Positions 1 through 10,259 of a DNA stretch of 64,000 nt are shown in pieces (positions within the stretch are counted from its first letter, which is position 1; each line of letters begins with the position of its first letter). Below the pieces are notes generated by a model that saw only the letters and a list, made by a program, of their open reading frames with translations, searched no databases and was not told the origin of the DNA. Where the stretch lies: the NCBI GenBank assembly GCA_933207985.1, contig OW240912.1, positions 256,789,138 through 256,853,137 on the forward strand, written 5' to 3'. The position numbers and the translations under genes are program-made. The DNA is from Pelobates cultripes (taxonomy: Eukaryota > Chordata > Amphibia > Anura > Pelobatidae).

Positions 1-470
1 TCTCCCCTCCCATCTCCCTCTCCTCTCTTTCTCCTCCCTCCCCTCCCTCTACTTCTCCCCCCTCCTCATCTCTCTCTTCCCTCTTTCTCCCCCCTCCTCA
101 TCTCCCTCTCCTCTCTTTCTCCCCCCTCCTCATCTCCCTCTCCCCTCTTTCTCCCCCTCCTCATCTCCCTCTCCCCCTCTTTCTCTCCCTCCTCATCTCC
201 CTCCCCCCTCTTCCCCCTCCTCATCTCCTCTCCCCCTCTTGCTCCCCTCCTCATCTCCCTCTCCCCTCTTTCTCCCCCTCCTCATCTCCCTCTCCTCTTT
301 CTCCCCTCCTCATCTCCCTCTCCTCCTCCTCCCCTCCTCATCTCCTCTCCCTCCTTTCTCCTCCTCATCTCCTCTCTCCCCTCTTTCCCCCCTCCTCCTC
401 TTTCTCCCCCCTCCCCATCTCCCTCTTTCTCCCCCTCCCCATCTCCCTATCCCCCTCTTTGTCTGACTTG
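1..470. repeat. Polypyrimidine (CT-rich) minisatellite
   Basis: Almost pure C+T on the plus strand, built from imperfect copies of a roughly 30-bp unit containing CCTCATCTCCCTCTCCCCT. Open frames in this stretch on either strand are low-complexity (Pro/Ser/Leu or Arg/Glu/Gly) and are not genes. Long mirror-symmetric polypurine/polypyrimidine tracts can form H-DNA; that is known for the sequence class, not shown here. The array continues beyond the left window edge. Confidence 0.9.
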
Positions 471-488
471 AGACACAGGTGTTTCATG

Positions 489-641
489 GTGGCAGCCTCG
501 CCGGTCCAGCGGCACTCCTGTCCTCTCACTAACGCTGAGGAAGGAAGGAGGAGGAGCATGTCTCTCTCTCATGCTCCTCCTCCTTCCTTCCTCAGCGTTA
601 GTGAGAGGACAGGAGTGCCGCCGGACCGGCGAGGCTGCCAC
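489..641. repeat. Near-perfect inverted repeat, 72-bp arms, 9-nt loop
   Basis: Left arm 489-560 and right arm 570-641 are reverse complements with one mismatch seen (CCGGTCCAGCGGCAC against CCGGTCCGGCGGCAC). The loop is TCTCTCTCT (561-569). The palindrome joins the pyrimidine tract to the CpG-rich block. No TIR or target duplication typical of a transposon is visible, so it may be a real fold-back sequence or an assembly artefact at a read end. Confidence 0.85.
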
Positions 642-840
642 TCGGCCCGGCGGCTCCAGCATGAAACGCGGCCGGACACCTCAGTCCCCAGGTGCCGCCC
701 CCAATCCAGCCCTGCCGCCGGGCCCCCTGATGGCGGCGGGCCCCCCTCCCGGCCGGGCCCTCGGACCATGTCCGAAGTGCCCGACCGGTCAGTCCGCCCC
801 TGCTGACTCTAACCCCTTTCTACGTCATTAGCCATAGCTT
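642..840 (+). other. CpG-rich block, possible first exon or promoter
   Basis: Strongly GC- and CpG-rich compared with the AT-rich DNA that follows at 840. Two ATGs lie in it. The one at 661 opens a frame starting MKRGRTPQSPGAAPNPALPP. The one at about 768 (MSEVPDR) is followed by ACCG|GTCAGT near 788, which could be a splice donor. These are the traits of a vertebrate CpG-island first exon, but I recognise no protein, and the frames also read through the palindrome. This is a possible host-gene 5' end, not a call. Confidence 0.2.
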
Positions 841-2090
841 TTTGCAGTCTGAACATGTCTATCATTATAAATAATGGTTAATAGTAAGTGAAGTAAAGTT
901 CCTATATGTCTCTGGATAAAACATTAACTATTGCGGTACTATCATTTATATTAATTAGGCCATAACAATTATACCACCCTGTAACTAAAATGAATAACCA
1001 GTAGTGTCTGGGTTAATAAAACATGTCACAAACCCTTCTAATGCTAAAACCATCATTTAACGTAAAGGATGTTACTGTAAACATACGATCTGTAACTAGC
1101 AAGATTTGATTAAGTAAAGATACAATGTTTAAAATAACTTGCATTATTTGGCTATTTCCCTTGTTGCAAGATTAATCTGGATAATCAGCTGTTATGCTCT
1201 TATATTCGTGTCCAACAGATCTCATTTGTAGGTCACACCACAGTTGCAAATGACATTTTAGCAACCTACTTTTTTTTTTTTTTTTTTTATCACGGACACA
1301 TTTCTGAAACAGGGAAACAAATGGCATGATTGTTTTAGTAATTATAATGTTTCTGTTCATAATATGTAGAGTGTAAGGAAAACAACATGTCTCTAAATAG
1401 GATGAGCATAATAGGGGTAGGCCTCATGATGGAGGCAGCCATGACAGGGGCGGGGAAGGAAATGACAGCAAGGGAGGAAGTGAGGTGATGTCCATGATAG
1501 GTGTGGGAAAGAAAGACAGGAGGTGTGGGCATGGTAAGGGCAGAAGTGACGTCACTTTCGAAGCAACCGTGACTGTAGATAGGTCACGGGACTGGCAGGG
1601 TCAACCTCCTTCTCTACTAGGCGCCATCTTTAGGGTGGTGGCAGACGCACTTTCAACAATACACTATATTATAACTAATAAAATAAGTCAGAGAAGCAAC
1701 ATTCCGTTCTGCAAAATGAAATACTAAACTTTGAACAGACCTGGCAGGTTAAATAAGACAGTTGAAAACATTATGCATTCAACAACCCATAAAGCTGTCC
1801 GTATAAACCTGTACTTTAACATGATGCAAGATAAACTCACGGAATTCAACCAATTTCCCTTATCATCCTCCAACCATTAATCACTTTCCTCTTCACATAC
1901 TAACTTAACAACTTTGCATATTCCCTCTATTCTTGTATCAGATTCACTTACCTAACCTCCGTAAATCAACACTGAGCTACATCCCTGACTCCCTTGGAGA
2001 GAATACTCAGAAAGGTGGAATGCATTCTTGTGAGCGAGTCTCCCCCACAATCTTCACTGCCTTATCACAAAACACAATTTATATATATAT
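841..2090. other. No gene seen
   Basis: AT-rich DNA with no ORF that looks coding. It holds a T-run (1270-1288), a purine-rich stretch around 1430-1560, and ends in a (TA)n run at 2078-2090 that is the left flank of the Ngaro-like insertion. Confidence 0.6.
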
Positions 2091-2202
2091 GTTTTAAGGC
2101 CATTTGGCCTGTATTTGTGGGAGGGGCTTAAATTAATTCACTCCCCTATATAAGGGACACCCCTTACCTGACTCATATCGCTTGAGGTCAGCATCAGAAT
2201 GA
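2091..2202 (+). repeat. Split direct repeat A1 with core promoter
   Basis: 112 bp beginning GTTTTAAGGCCATTTGGCC and ending CAGCATCAGAATGA. It is identical by eye to A2 at 7192-7303. It carries a TATA box (TATATAA, 2147-2153) just before AGGGACACCCC, which fits a role as the element's 5' promoter. Confidence 0.9.
2147..2153 (+). promoter_or_regulatory. TATA box of the Ngaro-like element
   Basis: CCCCTATATAAGGGACACC within A1; the same box recurs in A2 at 7248-7254. Start-site function is inferred from the motif and its terminal-repeat position only. Confidence 0.5.
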
Positions 2203-2927
2203 TTTCCACTTCCGGGTCATCCAGACGCCATTTTACCTGATTACTCCATGAGGTTTTCTAAGCTGAGCTGTGTCAGGAATTCAGCCACAGGCTTTTCCGG
2301 CCTACCACCTTCTTTCTTCAATCTATTGCTGTGGATGGTGTCCAAGTGACTCACAAACCGTAAGTCGACCTACCCGTTACGCCAGGCATCAGTCCCACGG
2401 CACCATGCACGGGTCAGGTCCTCACTTTACGGCTGCATTTGGTCTAAATCTGTCCTAAAACCATTGCATGTTCATGCATATCATTCGTTTAAACTCACTT
2501 GTTTATATCTGTCACTGGCTCATTTCGAGCATTAGCATACTCCCAAACGGGAACACATTCTGTTTCAATTGCCTAAACATACTAGGCAATTCTGTGCGTG
2601 CATTTCGAATCTCACTGCTCGTTTCGTTTTGTTTCCCTGACATACCAGGCTCACGGTTCGTGCAATTTTCTACCAAACGGGTACTAGTTCATGCATTTAC
2701 TATTGTACTACACACACGTTTCGTGTGTTTACAACCCATGAACAGAACTTTGGTTTGTTACAATGACTGTTATTAAGCTATTATGTTCACTTATTGTATA
2801 TTGTCAAACGGGCACTGTTTGTTTCACAACTATAATGCTGGGGCATAGCTCACAAACAATGTTTCACATAAACCACACTGACCCCTACAGGTCACTCTCA
2901 AAATCTCACGTTAACCTTGCATTTGGA

Positions 2928-2997
2928 TTAACCCCTTAAGGACCAAACTCTGGAATAAATGATATGTCACACATGTCATGTATCCTTCAGGGGTTAA
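2928..2997. mobile_element. Tiny piggyBac-type MITE flanked by TTAA
   Basis: TTAA at 2928-2931 and 2994-2997 bracket 62 bp with inverted ends CCCCTTAAGGA and TCCTTCAGGGG (one mismatch in 11). The ends match those of the large piggyBac element at 11129-17332, so it is probably a non-autonomous relative inserted into the Ngaro-like element. Confidence 0.7.
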
Positions 2998-3780
2998 AGG
3001 GTATTTTACCATACAATCAGCATTTCTGACCCCTACTGGTCAACAGCAAAACTGTCTTCACATGTCATATACAATTACCAGCCAATATAAATTACACATA
3101 AGATTGTTTTAAACATAACCATATACCATGAATCAAACTCCAACACGGGCTCAACTTCAGGTTTAATTCACAATAATTTACATTTCACATTAAGATTAAC
3201 AGTGGTTCTATCAACACTGCCACCTACAGGTCTGTCAAGTACATTGACAATTTTCATGGGGTTTTACAAACACCAAAACACTGACCCCTGTAGGTCAACA
3301 GACAAACAACATTTCACATACCAATCAGTATCAACTACACTGCCACCTATAGGGCACTCGGCAGATCTCCAGTGCACTTGCATTTTGCAACTCAATGTTC
3401 ACTTGCCATTCAATAAGGCATACAACAATTCACATAGCAAGCAGTATATCAATATCTGTTATAAATACACATATTATTACACAGTAGCACACGCATCTGT
3501 ATATACGTAACTGGTAATATGGTTCACATACATACGGCACTTAATGGGTTAAGATTGATACATATTTAACCAGTATGGATATGATGTTTAATATTTACAT
3601 ATCATGGCACTTTACTTTCACATATACTGTATGTTTTAAGATAAGCTTGGTCTATGCCATATTTCCTTACGCCATACGATTTTATCCATTCAGGTTACAG
3701 TTACTACTAAAAAAGCCTATAAGGATTGTCAGGTTCAATACCATACTACCAGGTATGTACACCTGCTCACGTAGTTATCC

Positions 3781-4820
3781 ATCTCTTACCTTCCCTGGAA
3801 TAGTAATAGTGTACCGGCAATTAGGGTTCTAGGGCCCAATAGGTATTACCCACTTTTTTCTCTGCATTATGCTTCAGTTAGTGGTCCCGCGAGGCCAACA
3901 CCCCGCCTCACACTCGGAGGCATACACCCCTCGGGCCACTCGTGAGCTAGCCGCCTCGCATTGTATCATAGAGAGGGCCTCACCTGTCACTCCCCTTCCT
4001 ATTTTTCTGGTTACTGTCACCGAGAGGCCAACATCCTGCCACAACGTTCGGTGGCCACACAAAATCCCCTCGCGCCAAGCATAGATAGAGCCTCTCAAGC
4101 CACTTGGCAACTAGCAGGGCCTCACCAGTCACCAAAAAACACCAAGCCTAATCGTTTCGCCTTACGGCTTAGCTAGCAAGCCGGTACAAGACCCCTGGGT
4201 ACAAATATATAATTGCAATCTTTATTGTTATTTAAGTATTTCTCAAAAAGATGGTAAAGAATCACCTCTTCCTAGCACCACGGCTAAAAGTGATACACCT
4301 CCATCTCTTACCTTCCCTGGAATAGTAGTAATGTACTGGCAATTAGGGTTCTATGGCCCAATAGGTATTACCCCCTGTTTCTTTGCTTTACGCTTTGGTT
4401 AGTGGTCCCGCGAGGCCAACACCCCGCCTCACACTCGGAGGCATACACCCCTCGGGCCACTCGTGAGCTAGCCGCCTCGCATTGTATCATAGAGAGGGCC
4501 TCACCTGTCACTCCCCCTCCTATTTTCTGGTTACTGTCACCGAGAGGCCAACATCCTGCCACAATGTTCGGTGGCCACAAAAAAATCCCCTCGCGCCAAG
4601 CATAGATAGAGCCTCTCAAGCCACTTGGCAACTAGCAGGGCCTCACCAGTCACCAAAAAACACCAAGCCTAATCGTTTCGCCTTACGGCTTAGCTAGCAA
4701 GCCAGTACAAGACCCCTGGGTACAAATAATAATTGCAATCTTTATTGTTATTTAAGTATTTCTCAAAAAGATGGTGAAGAATCACCTCTTCCTGGCACCC
4801 CGGCTAGAAGTGATACACCT
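3781..4820. repeat. Tandem duplication, two units of about 520 bp
   Basis: Unit 1 (3781-4302) and unit 2 (4303-4820) align almost without gaps, from CTCTTACCTTCCCTGGAATA to AAGTGATACACCT, with a few per cent differences. Each unit contains two weaker sub-repeats marked CGAGGCCAACA and CGAGAGGCCAACA. The open frames inside (about 70 aa, Pro/Arg-rich, present in both units) resemble no protein I know. The duplication is internal to the Ngaro-like element. Confidence 0.85.
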
Positions 4821-5639
4821 TCAAGCAGAGGAGATGTGGCTATGACCTAAGGAGGCGACAAATCCCCTACCCTGCCACAGCAAGGAAAGCAGAGTTATTC
4901 AAACTCCTCCATACATCAACGGACAACACGGAGGCAGGGGAAGGCCCAGCAACACCAACTCAGGTGACACCCAGGCCATGCTAGCCTCACTCATAAACTC
5001 ATGAGCCAAAAAATTTACGACAGACTGGCAATTTCGAGTCAGTCACAGCCCTCACAAGGCTGGGCCTCACGCTACTGTACAACCAGCACCAACCGAAACT
5101 CGGTTACTTGGTACAAGACGTTAACCCTGCACATATGATCCCGGCACATTGGGGAAACAAGGCATATATATGTATGATGATGTATCTATGATGGTCAGAC
5201 CCAGGGATTCTAGGTAAATCGGGAACTGACCATCCCTTGGTTGTGTTGGCATTTGGAATATGTAGAGATGCTTATTTGTGCAGGTACCCATACAGAAGGG
5301 ATTTTCTCCCAAACAAACGGGTGAGCACTCTCAGGCTCCAGGTAAAAAATTTTTACCAGCACCTCTGAACTACCATAGACAATTGGTATTAGTAGTTGCA
5401 TTGCATATAGAATGTTGCATATATGTTCAAATCATTCAGGGCACATGACAAACCATGTGTCCCAATACAACTTACAAATAACGTACTCACCATCTGTACA
5501 CACCAATGCATTTTCAACACTACTGACTCATCACCCTTCCAGACTTGTAATAGAGTTACTAAGGCTCTGGAGCTTCAAAGGGCTCCCATACAGGTATCAT
5601 AAATAAACTCTTAAGGAATATAGTATGCCCTCACTTACA

Positions 5640-6340
5640 GTCAGCACAACAGAACCGTCGGCTGTAAACACACTCATAGCCAAGATTTGCAGAGGGGTTT
5701 TTACTTGGGTTTTCCAATCTCCACCATTTACAGCATGGCACCAAACACAAACACATTGGTATTGTCACAAGGGAATCTTCCCTTAAACAAAGACTAACCA
5801 TAGACTTATTGGCACCACACACCTTCGCTACCCCAAGTCTCAACTCCCTCATACCCTCCGAGGAGTTTCCTTACTATACACACCATTGATCTACCTTTAC
5901 AGCTATCACTCAAGCATGGGTTGAAGCTTCGTTAAGTAAGACCAATATCATCAACACAGTAAACGGCTACCATCTACCCTACAAACTGGCACTTACATGG
6001 CATAAAATGGGCAATCATTTCCCCGCTAAAAGCAGCTGCTGTGGCATGGGGTAAATCATGGTCATCAATCCTTTGTTACTCAGACAACTAAGCACATGTC
6101 ATATCATCAACAAATGCCACTCATCATCCATACGATCATGGTATTGCTGGGGAACTCACTTGGTTGGCCACTTACCACATTTCTTTTACTTTCATGTACC
6201 AGGCGGTGGTATACATCCTTGCCGACAATTGTCTCATTTATATTCCAGGCACGTTCATCATACGCTTCCTACAGCCTTATATACAGTCACGGCCACTCTT
6301 TCGTTCCAGAGACAAAATCATGGATTAGACTTACTCATGC
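5640..6340 (+). pseudogene. Ngaro/DIRS-like reverse transcriptase-RNase H remnant
   Basis: Around 5750-5880 the plus strand reads IGIVTRESSLKQRL, then LNSLIPSEEF, resembling the RT finger region of DIRS/Ngaro elements ('pIGivtR..slkkRlIiDLs.P...SiNslIp'). After a large deletion, 6030-6300 read in shifted frames gives KSWSSILCYSDN, then HPYDHGIAGELTWLA and YILADNCLIYI. These match the DIRS RNase H pattern 'yCDN.avv..in..ts..p.im.llReLtwlA....f...a.hvpG..NilADaLSR'. Stops and frameshifts interrupt it, and the RT palm with its YxDD box is missing. Family assignment comes from motif order; the exact limits are uncertain. Confidence 0.6.
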
Positions 6341-6560
6341 AGCATAGCATGCACTATCCCACCTAGCACTTTCATCCCATACTTGTAGAACGCAACTATT
6401 CACCTGGCTTTAAAGAATCTCATTGGAACACGACATAGCTCAACCTGTGTCATAACATTTCTCCTAGGTTTTGCTTCATTTTTTGCCACCTTAAAGTAAA
6501 AACCATCTCACACACCATTAATTATATATTTTACAGGCATTCAACAACACAGGATAACCT

Positions 6561-7058
6561 ATGGCCAAAACTACCATAACTTCATGCTATCATACCAGAC
6601 AAGAATATACTCAGAGGTTTTCAGGAATCCATCCCCCCACGTTCCTCTCAGATATTACCAATAGCCATCCAACTTTTCCATCCTTATCGGACCTATTAGA
6701 GCTACAACCTTTCAATTATACTACCAAGTTGGCCATTGCCAGCCATGCACACTGCCTTTTATGCCTTTCTCAGGCCAGAGAATCCACTACCATAACCACC
6801 ACTCAGACAGATCATTGTCTTCAACGATCCCACGTGTGTAAACACATATATCATTACCTATTGGCTCTACCACATTCCGAAACGAGTCAACACGGACCAA
6901 CAGTAGAGATAACATACTATCCTACCCACAACAAATGGTGTCCAGTTGCGGTCCTAGATTCCTACCTTCAAAAATCCTTCAAGGAATTAAATACCGTAAT
7001 GCATTTAAGGAAATGTCTGGTTAATTTGTATATTGTTGACTGTATTAAATCTTTGATT
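6561..7058 (+). pseudogene. Ngaro/DIRS-like tyrosine recombinase, C-terminally deleted
   Basis: An open frame from ATG 6561 gives an N-terminal SAM-like stretch (YHTRQEYTQRFSGIHPPTF), then LPHSETSQHGPTVEITYYPT and CPVAVLDSYL. This matches the DIRS-type recombinase core 'lphSKTDQ.GrG..I.l..t...lCPV.aL..yL'. The frame then runs into B1 without the HxxR and Tyr boxes, so the catalytic C-terminus (seen as a relic at 43665-43955) has been lost by a deletion between about 7000 and 7060. It cannot encode an active recombinase. Confidence 0.6.
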
Positions 7059-7064
7059 ATTCTT

Positions 7065-7191
7065 GCCCTCTTTATTTACAGGCCTACCGTATCGTCGGTC
7101 TCGGCACACCACAACCGACTTGCTCCCTTTATACTATCCTACGCTTATGCTGGAACCTTACTCCATATACGGCTATTTGCCCCGAACACAA
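7065..7191 (+). repeat. Split direct repeat B1
   Basis: 127 bp from GCCCTCTTTATTTACAGGCC to CCCCGAACACAA, identical by eye to B2. It directly abuts A2. A diverged relative marks the 3' end of the second Ngaro-like element at 43487-43612. Confidence 0.9.
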
Positions 7192-7303
7192 GTTTTAAGG
7201 CCATTTGGCCTGTATTTGTGGGAGGGGCTTAAATTAATTCACTCCCCTATATAAGGGACACCCCTTACCTGACTCATATCGCTTGAGGTCAGCATCAGAA
7301 TGA
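7192..7303 (+). repeat. Split direct repeat A2
   Basis: 112 bp identical by eye to A1, including the TATA box at 7248-7254. It lies directly after B1 with no spacer, as in PAT/Ngaro elements where the A2 copy templates completion of the left end. Confidence 0.9.
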
Positions 7304-7376
7304 CCCTCCCACCCACTCCTCATTTCAATACTTTCTCTTTTCTTTCCATTTATTTTACTTACTTACTCCTTGGTGG

Positions 7377-7503
7377 GCCCTCTTTATTTACAGGCCTACC
7401 GTATCGTCGGTCTCGGCACACCACAACCGACTTGCTCCCTTTATACTATCCTACGCTTATGCTGGAACCTTACTCCATATACGGCTATTTGCCCCGAACA
7501 CAA
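7377..7503 (+). repeat. Split direct repeat B2, right end of the element
   Basis: 127 bp identical by eye to B1. It is followed directly by (AT)n (7504-7515), mirroring the (TA)n that precedes A1. Confidence 0.9.
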
Positions 7504-8029
7504 ATATATATATATAGCACCGTGGAATCTGCCGGCGCCATGCAAACGGCAACAATAATAATATTATTACACAATTATAACACCATAACCTTTGAATTAG
7601 AATATTTTCCAGCAAAAATCCCGTCTCTAACTCTTATCAGTAGCTCCGAAATGCAGGCATGTCACTCCTCCCCCCTAGGCAAGGGGGGGGAGAAAGTGAG
7701 ACAGAGTGCAAAAAGGGGAGAGAGAGAAACTGCAGGCATGAAGGTTAACCATGTGAGCGCCGTAAAGTAACAAGACAGAAGGACAGAGACTTATACGTTT
7801 GGAAACCAGAAATCTTTGACGGGAGAAACGGACTGGAGGTGCAGGAAGCTGATGGGGACTGATGCGGGGGGGAGAATAGGGATCCATCAGCATTCAGGAC
7901 TGGGCAAACAGGGTGGTAGGGTGGGGACCAGGGGTGGGGACCATGGTCAGCTACATTTCGGTCATTGCTGACGCGATGTTGGGAGTGGTCACCTCCTGCG
8001 CGCCATCATAGGGCGCTGGCTGGGAGGAC
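7504..8029. other. No gene seen
   Basis: A short AT microsatellite, then mixed sequence with a G-run at 7683-7691. The 7300-7770 open frame crosses the repeat boundary and is not credible as a gene. Confidence 0.5.
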
Positions 8030-8358
8030 TTCCCAGTAACACAATTATTATAATACACAAACAATCTTAAACCTTTGTGATCAATTTCTTCCTCAACCTA
8101 TCCCTTTTGCTGAATAGCTCTTGCTACTCGGTACCAGGCTTCTGCTGTACGAACCAAATCGTGGTCCGACAGCTTCCCTTTCTACTCTGTCAGTAACTTA
8201 CGCGAGCTCTCTGGCTGCAATCTGCAGCACGGAGGTACGGTAATTCCACATACTTTAGCAATCTTCCTCACTTTCTTAACCATCTCTTCTCCTTCTCTGT
8301 CTTCCACTAGATCACATGCTAACCAACCCTTACTGGGTTTATCTAACTTCTGTCCCAT
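8030..8358 (-). pseudogene. Retroviral gag N-terminus (matrix-like), broken
   Basis: An ATG at 8358 on the minus strand begins MGQKLDKPSKGWLACDL, a myristoylation-type MG start followed by a charged helical region (REGEEMVKKVRKIAKV) as in retroviral matrix proteins. In-frame stops occur after LLTE (about 8180) and after QQKG (about 8115); the frame between them (DHDLVRTAEAWYRVARAIQ) still looks like matrix helices. The frame also extends upstream of the MG, but that part lies in the leader. Confidence 0.45.
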
Positions 8359-8476
8359 CCTCCCTATATAAGGCTTCCCAGATATAGAGAAAGAGAGAAA
8401 AGAAGGTCTACAGTGCTCGACTGCTACGTAAGAGTGGGTTCCTACGTACGTCTTCCCAAAACATAGACTAGTCACT

Positions 8477-8507
8477 AATTCCGCCTACCCGAGGTAGCCG
8501 CGGAATT
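8477..8507. repeat. GC-rich hairpin in the ERV leader
   Basis: AATTCCGCCTACC and GGTAGCCGCGGAATT can pair around a CGA loop. It lies upstream of the gag start, where retroviral leaders keep dimerisation and packaging stem-loops. That role is inference from position. Confidence 0.45.
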
Positions 8508-9319
8508 CGAGAGTGGCGAGAAGTGTGTGACACAGAGAGTAAGATAAGATTAAGCACAGGAAACTGTGTGACAGACAATTAAGACAACATTTCAAATAAA
8601 ATACAGTGCATGCATCACAGTTCAAATCCCTTTCCTTTACTCGTGTGGCCTTAGCCACCTCCCTCAACCTCGTAGTGTCCCTGTTGCGGACCCACCCGCA
8701 AGTCTCACTACCGTATGGTGATGGAAACAGCAATGCCTGCCCGAATCCAATCCCACCACAACCCAACAGTGTCAGTATCCGCGGGCACTGAGAGGTTAAC
8801 AGAACACTACCAGCGTCAGCGCTCGAGGCTGAAGTGTCTCACCCTCTGCAAGCAGAGTAACGTGCACAATGAGGCTAGCCAGGCCCTCAAAGTGACACCC
8901 CGGACCTGAGAAAGTAGTGAGTCCACACAGACTTCCACCAGGTCCCCTCCCCTTTTTCCTTTACCGCTAGAGCCACCTAGCACCTAAAAGGGGTAAACAG
9001 GCACTCACACTCCCAGGGGACTAAGCTAAACACAAACCAATACAAACACACCCAGGCAACAGATAGTCAACATGCAGGTAAACTAGGTATCATTAACAAT
9101 ATAAAGACTCTGGGCAAGTTATTACCTGACTTTGATGTCCTCTCGGCAGCAGTCACAGACACTGGGACAGGTCAATCACAGGGGTAGGAACATACCGGCT
9201 AGGTGCTGCAGCAGTCTCCACCGTGTACTCAGAGGTGATCAGGCTCTTTTCCTTCCCCCAGGATTCACCCCCCCCCGCGTCTTCTTGGACGGCTGCCCAG
9301 GCAGGACATAACCCAGAGC

Positions 9320-9340
9320 CCCACGTTGGAAGCGCCAAAT
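9320..9340 (-). promoter_or_regulatory. Retroviral primer-binding site, lysine-tRNA-like
   Basis: On the minus strand the LTR end CTACTACA is followed by ATTTGGCGCTTCCAACGTGG. The canonical lysine PBS is TGGCGCCCAACGTGGGG; here two bases are inserted or substituted in the middle, so the primer tRNA is not certain. The exact position next to the LTR end supports the call. Confidence 0.55.
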
Positions 9341-9844
9341 TGTAGTAGATTATTTTCTGCAAACCAATTAGTTTGAATGACTATCTGTTCCTGTCCAAAT
9401 TAAAGATAATAAAGTTGCGTGCACGCAGAAGTAAATTCACACTGAGACACAGAGTTCAGGTTAATGAAAGAACTTCGGAGAAGTTTAATGGCTTCTAACA
9501 GAAAATGGGTGCGCAGACCCTTATAAAGGCATTTTTACATCACTGAAGAATTCAAGATAACAGCAAATAAACACTATTGATTGGTCCAGGTGTTAAGTGG
9601 TTAGTTAGATGCCTTCCCATCAAGAGGTGATGTCATCCTTGACACGGGAGTGGACACAAGATGTAGGCGCCATTTTATTAGCACGAGGTGTTCACTCGAT
9701 GGGAGGGGTGCTTTGGCAGCCATTTTGAGTAGAAATTGTTAGCTTCAAGGTTCTTTTAGTAAATACACATTTTATTATTCAGCACATTTCTTCCTGCCAA
9801 AGCATTAGCTTAGATAATTTCAAGAATTCTATAATTCTACAACA
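9341..9844 (-). mobile_element. ERV 5' LTR
   Basis: 504 bp on the minus strand, starting TGTTGTAGA and ending TCTACTACA (imperfect inverted ends, TG...CA). It contains TTTATAAGGG as a TATA box, ATTAAA as a poly(A) signal downstream, and the PBS follows directly. Confidence 0.7.
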
Positions 9845-10259
9845 GTTTCATAGATTTGTTACCCGGCGCTATGTTTCCTGGGGGGGAGGTTTATGCCTTA
9901 TCACCACAGGAAAGTTGGATTATGGAGGATTACATTAAAGAGTCTCTCCAAAAAGGTCACAAACATAATTTTTTTTATTTTTTTTAATATTTCAGACTTA
10001 TACCTGGCTTATGTAGTTCATTTTGTGCTTCTTTCATTTAGCCTTGTTATATTGTCATCATTAATATGTCCCCCCATCCGTCTTTACTCTATATTCATGT
10101 GTAACTTTTTATGTTAATTCTTAAGTACAAGAAAGACGACATCAGGAGAAACGTGCTAAGGTTCTAATTCTTGCCTCCCCCCCCCCCACCCTTACCTTTA
10201 CAGCTTCCTGTTTCAGCTTCTACATCAGAAGCTTCCTGTTTCAGCTTCTGTTTTTTTTT
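9845..10259. other. No gene seen; short direct repeat
   Basis: AT-rich sequence with a C-run at about 10178-10189. AGCTTCCTGTTTCAGCTTCT occurs twice (10202-10221 and 10230-10249). Confidence 0.5.

Larger units (their letters stand above)
2091..7503 (+). mobile_element. Ngaro/DIRS-like tyrosine-recombinase retrotransposon, internally decayed
   Basis: The repeat layout is A1 (2091-2202), internal region, B1 (7065-7191), A2 (7192-7303), a 73-bp spacer, B2 (7377-7503). This A1...B1-A2-B2 'split direct repeat' order is the hallmark of PAT/Ngaro elements, which integrate with a tyrosine recombinase and make no target duplication. Both flanks are (TA)n, suggesting insertion into a TA microsatellite. 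The 3' half holds remnants of RT, RNase H and recombinase in that order. The 5' part (2203-5640) has no intact gag: it holds degenerate repeats of about 130 bp marked by AAACGGG (2543, 2675, 2804), a small piggyBac MITE and a 0.52-kb tandem duplication. No autonomous coding capacity remains. Confidence 0.8.
8030..9844 (-). mobile_element. Endogenous retrovirus, 5' portion only
   Basis: Read on the minus strand: LTR (9844 to 9341), a primer-binding site, a leader of about 0.9 kb, then the start of gag (8358 downward). Nothing like capsid, pol or env follows below about 8030, so only the 5' end survives here. No second LTR or target duplication was found. The family is uncertain: N-terminal MGQ and a lysine-tRNA-like PBS are general retroviral traits. 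Confidence 0.6.

Noticed and set aside
66..466. Open frames on both strands of the CT tract (Arg/Glu/Gly or Pro/Ser/Leu-rich)
   Set aside because: Products of low-complexity sequence; no domains, and they shift freely with the repeat.
459..831. 115-aa and 86-aa frames through the palindrome
   Set aside because: They encode the inverted repeat on both arms in opposite senses. Only a small CpG-rich exon hypothesis is kept, at low confidence.
7192..7503. Reading A2-spacer-B2 as an ordinary solo LTR
   Set aside because: A1 alone lies at the left end and B1 directly abuts A2, which fits split direct repeats and not an LTR pair.
7300..7770. 156-aa frame over A2/B2 and beyond
   Set aside because: It crosses element boundaries and repeats peptides already coded by B1; not a gene.
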